Of a stretch of DNA of 7,062 nucleotides, positions 5,126-7,062 are shown piece by piece. The position numbers and the translations under genes were made by a program. The notes under the pieces were generated by a model. It made no database searches. It saw nothing but the letters and a program-made list of their open reading frames with translations, and was not told the origin of the DNA. This DNA comes from Treponema sp. Lineage in GTDB: Bacteria; Spirochaetota; Spirochaetia; Treponematales; Breznakiellaceae. The first letter of the stretch is position 1. The number at the start of each line of letters is the position of its first letter. The stretch lies in assembly GCA_031264395.1 (NCBI GenBank), contig JAISEB010000128.1, positions 1 to 7,062 of the forward strand. Direction: 5' to 3'.

Positions 5126-7011
5126 GTCCGGTCTCCCCCGGTTCCCTGGTCCTGCCCGTCACGGCCTTCATCCTTTACCGCGTAGACCTCGAACGTGTCG
5201 CCCAGGCCGAAGACCCGGCTTGTAACTAGCAGCGGAAAACGGAGCGGCCCCTTGCCCGCGGCAAAACGGCCGGCAAGGGGAAAACGTTCGGGATGATGAC
5301 CTGTGATCACTATTTTTTTAACGGTGAAGCCGGCCGTTTTCATGAGCCTTTTACAGGTACGGGGATTCCAGACGGTACGGTGATCGGCGGGGCTTGCCGC
5401 AAGAAATTTTCCGGCGGACTTAAGGCCCGAAATCCCCGATACGGAAGGGGTCGAAAAGGCAAGTACCCCACCTGTTTTAAGGATACGGCGTATTTCCTCC
5501 AGCGCGTCTCCGGGATTTTTCAGGTGTTCCAGCACGTACCACAGGGTTACAACGTCGAAACAGTTGTTCTTGAGGAAGGCCGGAGGGGGATTTTGGGGAA
5601 AGAACCCCTCGTGCACCGGAACGCCCAGTTCGCGGCGGGCCCAGGCGGCGGCGGAGGCGGCGGGCTCGAGCCCTGCGGGGCTGAAGCCGTCTTCTTTGGC
5701 GGCGGCAAGAAAGGGGCCGTATGCGCAGCCTATGTCAAGGAGCGCGCCGCGCCTGAGGCCGGGAAGCAGAGATCTGATGATCGCAAGCCGCCGTTTGCCC
5801 TGCATGAGAAGGCCGGGAAAATCTTCAAGGTATGTTTTTCCGTACTGTTTTTTGTACGAACCAAAAAAATACTCCCTTTCATACTCAATGGGCGGCGGGG
5901 CAAGGCGGTTCATGACGGTAAGGCCGCAGCGGGGACAGCGCCGGTATGTCCGTTCCTCAAAACGGGCAAGCGTATTTGCCGCGCCTCTTTTTCCCGCGAA
6001 ATCACCGGCGCAGACCGGGCAGACGCGGAAAACTTCCGGGTTCGCCGCCGCAAGAAGATCCGCCAGCGTGCGGTTTTGCCGCCCGGCAAGGCCGTAACGG
6101 GAGGCGAGCCTTTCGCACTTTGCGCGGAGTTCCGCGAGAAAGGCCCGGTTTACCACGGGGTTTCCCTTGTTTTTCACGCAGAGCATGGCCGGAATCTTTC
6201 CGGCGCCCCGGACGCCCGCCGAACAGAAACCCGCGGCGCGGGCCAGTTTTTCGTGATAAGCGCCCGGTGAAACGAGGATCACCAGAAGCCCCGCGGCCAG
6301 CGCCTCGAACGCGGTGATCCCGAAGTGGGTAACAAGAAGATCGTATTCAAAGAGGCGATCCCCAAGATCCGGCGAAGGGGAAAGGCGGCGTATTGAGGCG
6401 CCCCCCTCGTTTTCCAAAAAGTCCGCCGGCCGGGACGTTATGACATTTATATCGAACAAATCCGCCGTTTGAAGGAGGGCGCGGCAAACCTCCCCGCCAA
6501 GCCCCGCGCCGTCCTCCGCGCCGAAACTTGCCAGAATACGGAGGCGGTCTTTGGCGGAAACATCCTCATTGGGGGCTTTCTTCTTTTCCGGCAGGAAAAG
6601 AAGCGAAGGACAGGCGATATTCGGACCGGATCTTCGGCGCGGTCCGGGAAGAAGATCGACAAGAAAATCAAACTGATCCCGGAGCGGGCCTCCTTCGTCT
6701 ATGCCTATGACGGGGGCAAGGCCGGACCAGAAGCGGTACTCGCCGGGCGGGGTTCTAAAACGGTCAAGGACGATGAAGTCCCAGCGCGTGTACCCGGCCT
6801 CCCCTTCTGGCGGAAGCCTTCCGCAGAGGAGCCATGCGTCCTCATATTCCCCGGCAAGGGCGGCCGCGCCGGAAGCGGCGTCTTCGCGGTTTTTTACATA
6901 CAGGAAGGCCTCCCCTCCCCGCTTCCTCATCTCCTTTACCAGAAGAACGGAGCGGAGAAAATGCCCCCCGCCCAGCCCCTTTTCACAGGCGGGAACCACG
7001 AGCGCCCTCAT
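5122..7011 (-). CDS. Fusion of PseG/SpsG-like glycosyltransferase-fold domain and zinc-ribbon SAM methyltransferase
   Basis: 629 residues, two enzymes in one chain. Residues 1-320 have the GT-B layout of PseG/SpsG proteins: GGGHFLRS with conserved H17 (GxGHxxR), then a C-terminal sugar-nucleotide site THFGITAFEALAAGLLVILV at 228-247. PseG removes UDP from a diacetamido-trideoxyhexose on the way to pseudaminic acid. Residues 331-362 form a zinc ribbon (C331, C334, C359, C362). Residues 375-615 are a class I methyltransferase: LLDIGCAYGPF at 424-434, acidic GLEPA at 447-451, FDVVTLWYVLEHLKNP at 485-500, GGVLAFSTP at 514-522. Zinc-ribbon methyltransferases of this type are common in O-antigen and unusual-sugar clusters. 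The start is the ATG at 7011, overlapping the preceding stop, with only a weak GGGA nearby. Either half could have diverged in substrate. A methylated nonulosonate-like or deoxyamino sugar is the inference. Confidence 0.88.
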   Translation of the reverse strand: MRALVVPACEKGLGGGHFLRSVLLVKEMRKRGGEAFLYVKNREDAASGAAALAGEYEDAWLLCGRLPPEGEAGYTRWDFIVLDRFRTPPGEYRFWSGLAPVIGIDEGGPLRDQFDFLVDLLPGPRRRSGPNIACPSLLFLPEKKKAPNEDVSAKDRLRILASFGAEDGAGLGGEVCRALLQTADLFDINVITSRPADFLENEGGASIRRLSPSPDLGDRLFEYDLLVTHFGITAFEALAAGLLVILVSPGAYHEKLARAAGFCSAGVRGAGKIPAMLCVKNKGNPVVNRAFLAELRAKCERLASRYGLAGRQNRTLADLLAAANPEVFRVCPVCAGDFAGKRGAANTLARFEERTYRRCPRCGLTVMNRLAPPPIEYEREYFFGSYKKQYGKTYLEDFPGLLMQGKRRLAIIRSLLPGLRRGALLDIGCAYGPFLAAAKEDGFSPAGLEPAASAAAWARRELGVPVHEGFFPQNPPPAFLKNNCFDVVTLWYVLEHLKNPGDALEEIRRILKTGGVLAFSTPSVSGISGLKSAGKFLAASPADHRTVWNPRTCKRLMKTAGFTVKKIVITGHHPERFPLAGRFAAGKGPLRFPLLVTSRVFGLGDTFEVYAVKDEGRDGQDQGTGGDRT

Positions 7012-7062
7012 TTGAATTCCCGGACTACCCGCGTATCGGGGCCGGTGTTTCCGGCGTAAAGA
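7008..7062 (-). CDS. C-terminal end of an unidentified gene, cut by window edge
   Basis: Seventeen codons and a TGA are visible, ending LYAGNTGPDTRVVREFK. The stop overlaps the next start as ATGA, exactly like the three other junctions of this operon, which is the main evidence that this frame is real. The tail is too short to assign. Given the PseG-like neighbour, a sugar-nucleotide enzyme (cytidylyltransferase or nonulosonate synthase) would fit, but nothing in the residues proves it. Confidence 0.55.
   Translation of the reverse strand, partial: LYAGNTGPDTRVVREFK

Noticed and set aside
5293..6270. Plus-strand open frame of 325 codons opposite the glycosyltransferase-methyltransferase gene
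   Set aside because: It lies entirely within a strongly supported minus-strand gene in G+C-rich DNA, where long antisense frames arise from codon bias. Its translation is low-complexity (Gly/Ala/Arg-rich) with no recognisable domain.

Overview
All supported genes lie on the minus strand, so the window reads right to left. FlaA, the sheath protein of spirochaete periplasmic flagella, identifies the source as a spirochaete, most likely a Treponema or close relative. The G+C-rich reading frames suggest a moderately to highly G+C-rich treponeme, but species cannot be named from the window. From memory, T. pallidum also has an amidase gene and a small hypothetical gene next to flaA; this could not be checked here.

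Layout from the transcriptional start side: (1) 7062-7008, the last 17 codons of an unidentified gene; (2) 7011-5122, a PseG/SpsG-like glycosyltransferase domain fused to a zinc-ribbon SAM methyltransferase; (3) 5125-3509, an ATP-grasp enzyme with an unrecognised C-terminal extension; (4) 3512-2439, an exported zinc N-acetylmuramoyl-L-alanine amidase; (5) 2442-1930, a membrane-anchored GerMN-domain protein. All four junctions among these five genes are 4-base ATGA overlaps, so this is one translationally coupled operon that continues beyond the right edge. (6) 1820-801, flaA, behind its own strong sigma-70-type promoter (1871-1898) and a good ribosome-binding site. No hairpin terminator separates it from the operon, so readthrough into flaA is possible. 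(7) 800-583, an untranslated region packed with inverted repeats and ending in a textbook intrinsic terminator. (8) 566-1, a RelA/SpoT-type (p)ppGpp synthetase, cut by the left edge.

How the genes may work together: the two upstream enzymes look like surface-glycan or flagellin-glycan genes (sugar-nucleotide chemistry, a methyl transfer, and an ATP-dependent ligation). The amidase and GerMN protein act on or at the peptidoglycan, and FlaA is the periplasmic filament sheath. A cell envelope and periplasmic flagellum theme is a reasonable inference; flagellin glycosylation is one testable version of it.

The most unusual part is 583-800. Nearly every stretch pairs with another, including a C(UUCG)G-capped hairpin that marks the minus-strand RNA as the folding strand. 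Several pairings exclude one another. The final terminator ends only 16 bases before the start codon of the alarmone synthetase. It could be a structured 3'-UTR or small RNA of flaA, a dispersed intergenic repeat, or an attenuator for the synthetase gene. I saw no tRNA, rRNA, CRISPR array, transposase or phage gene.
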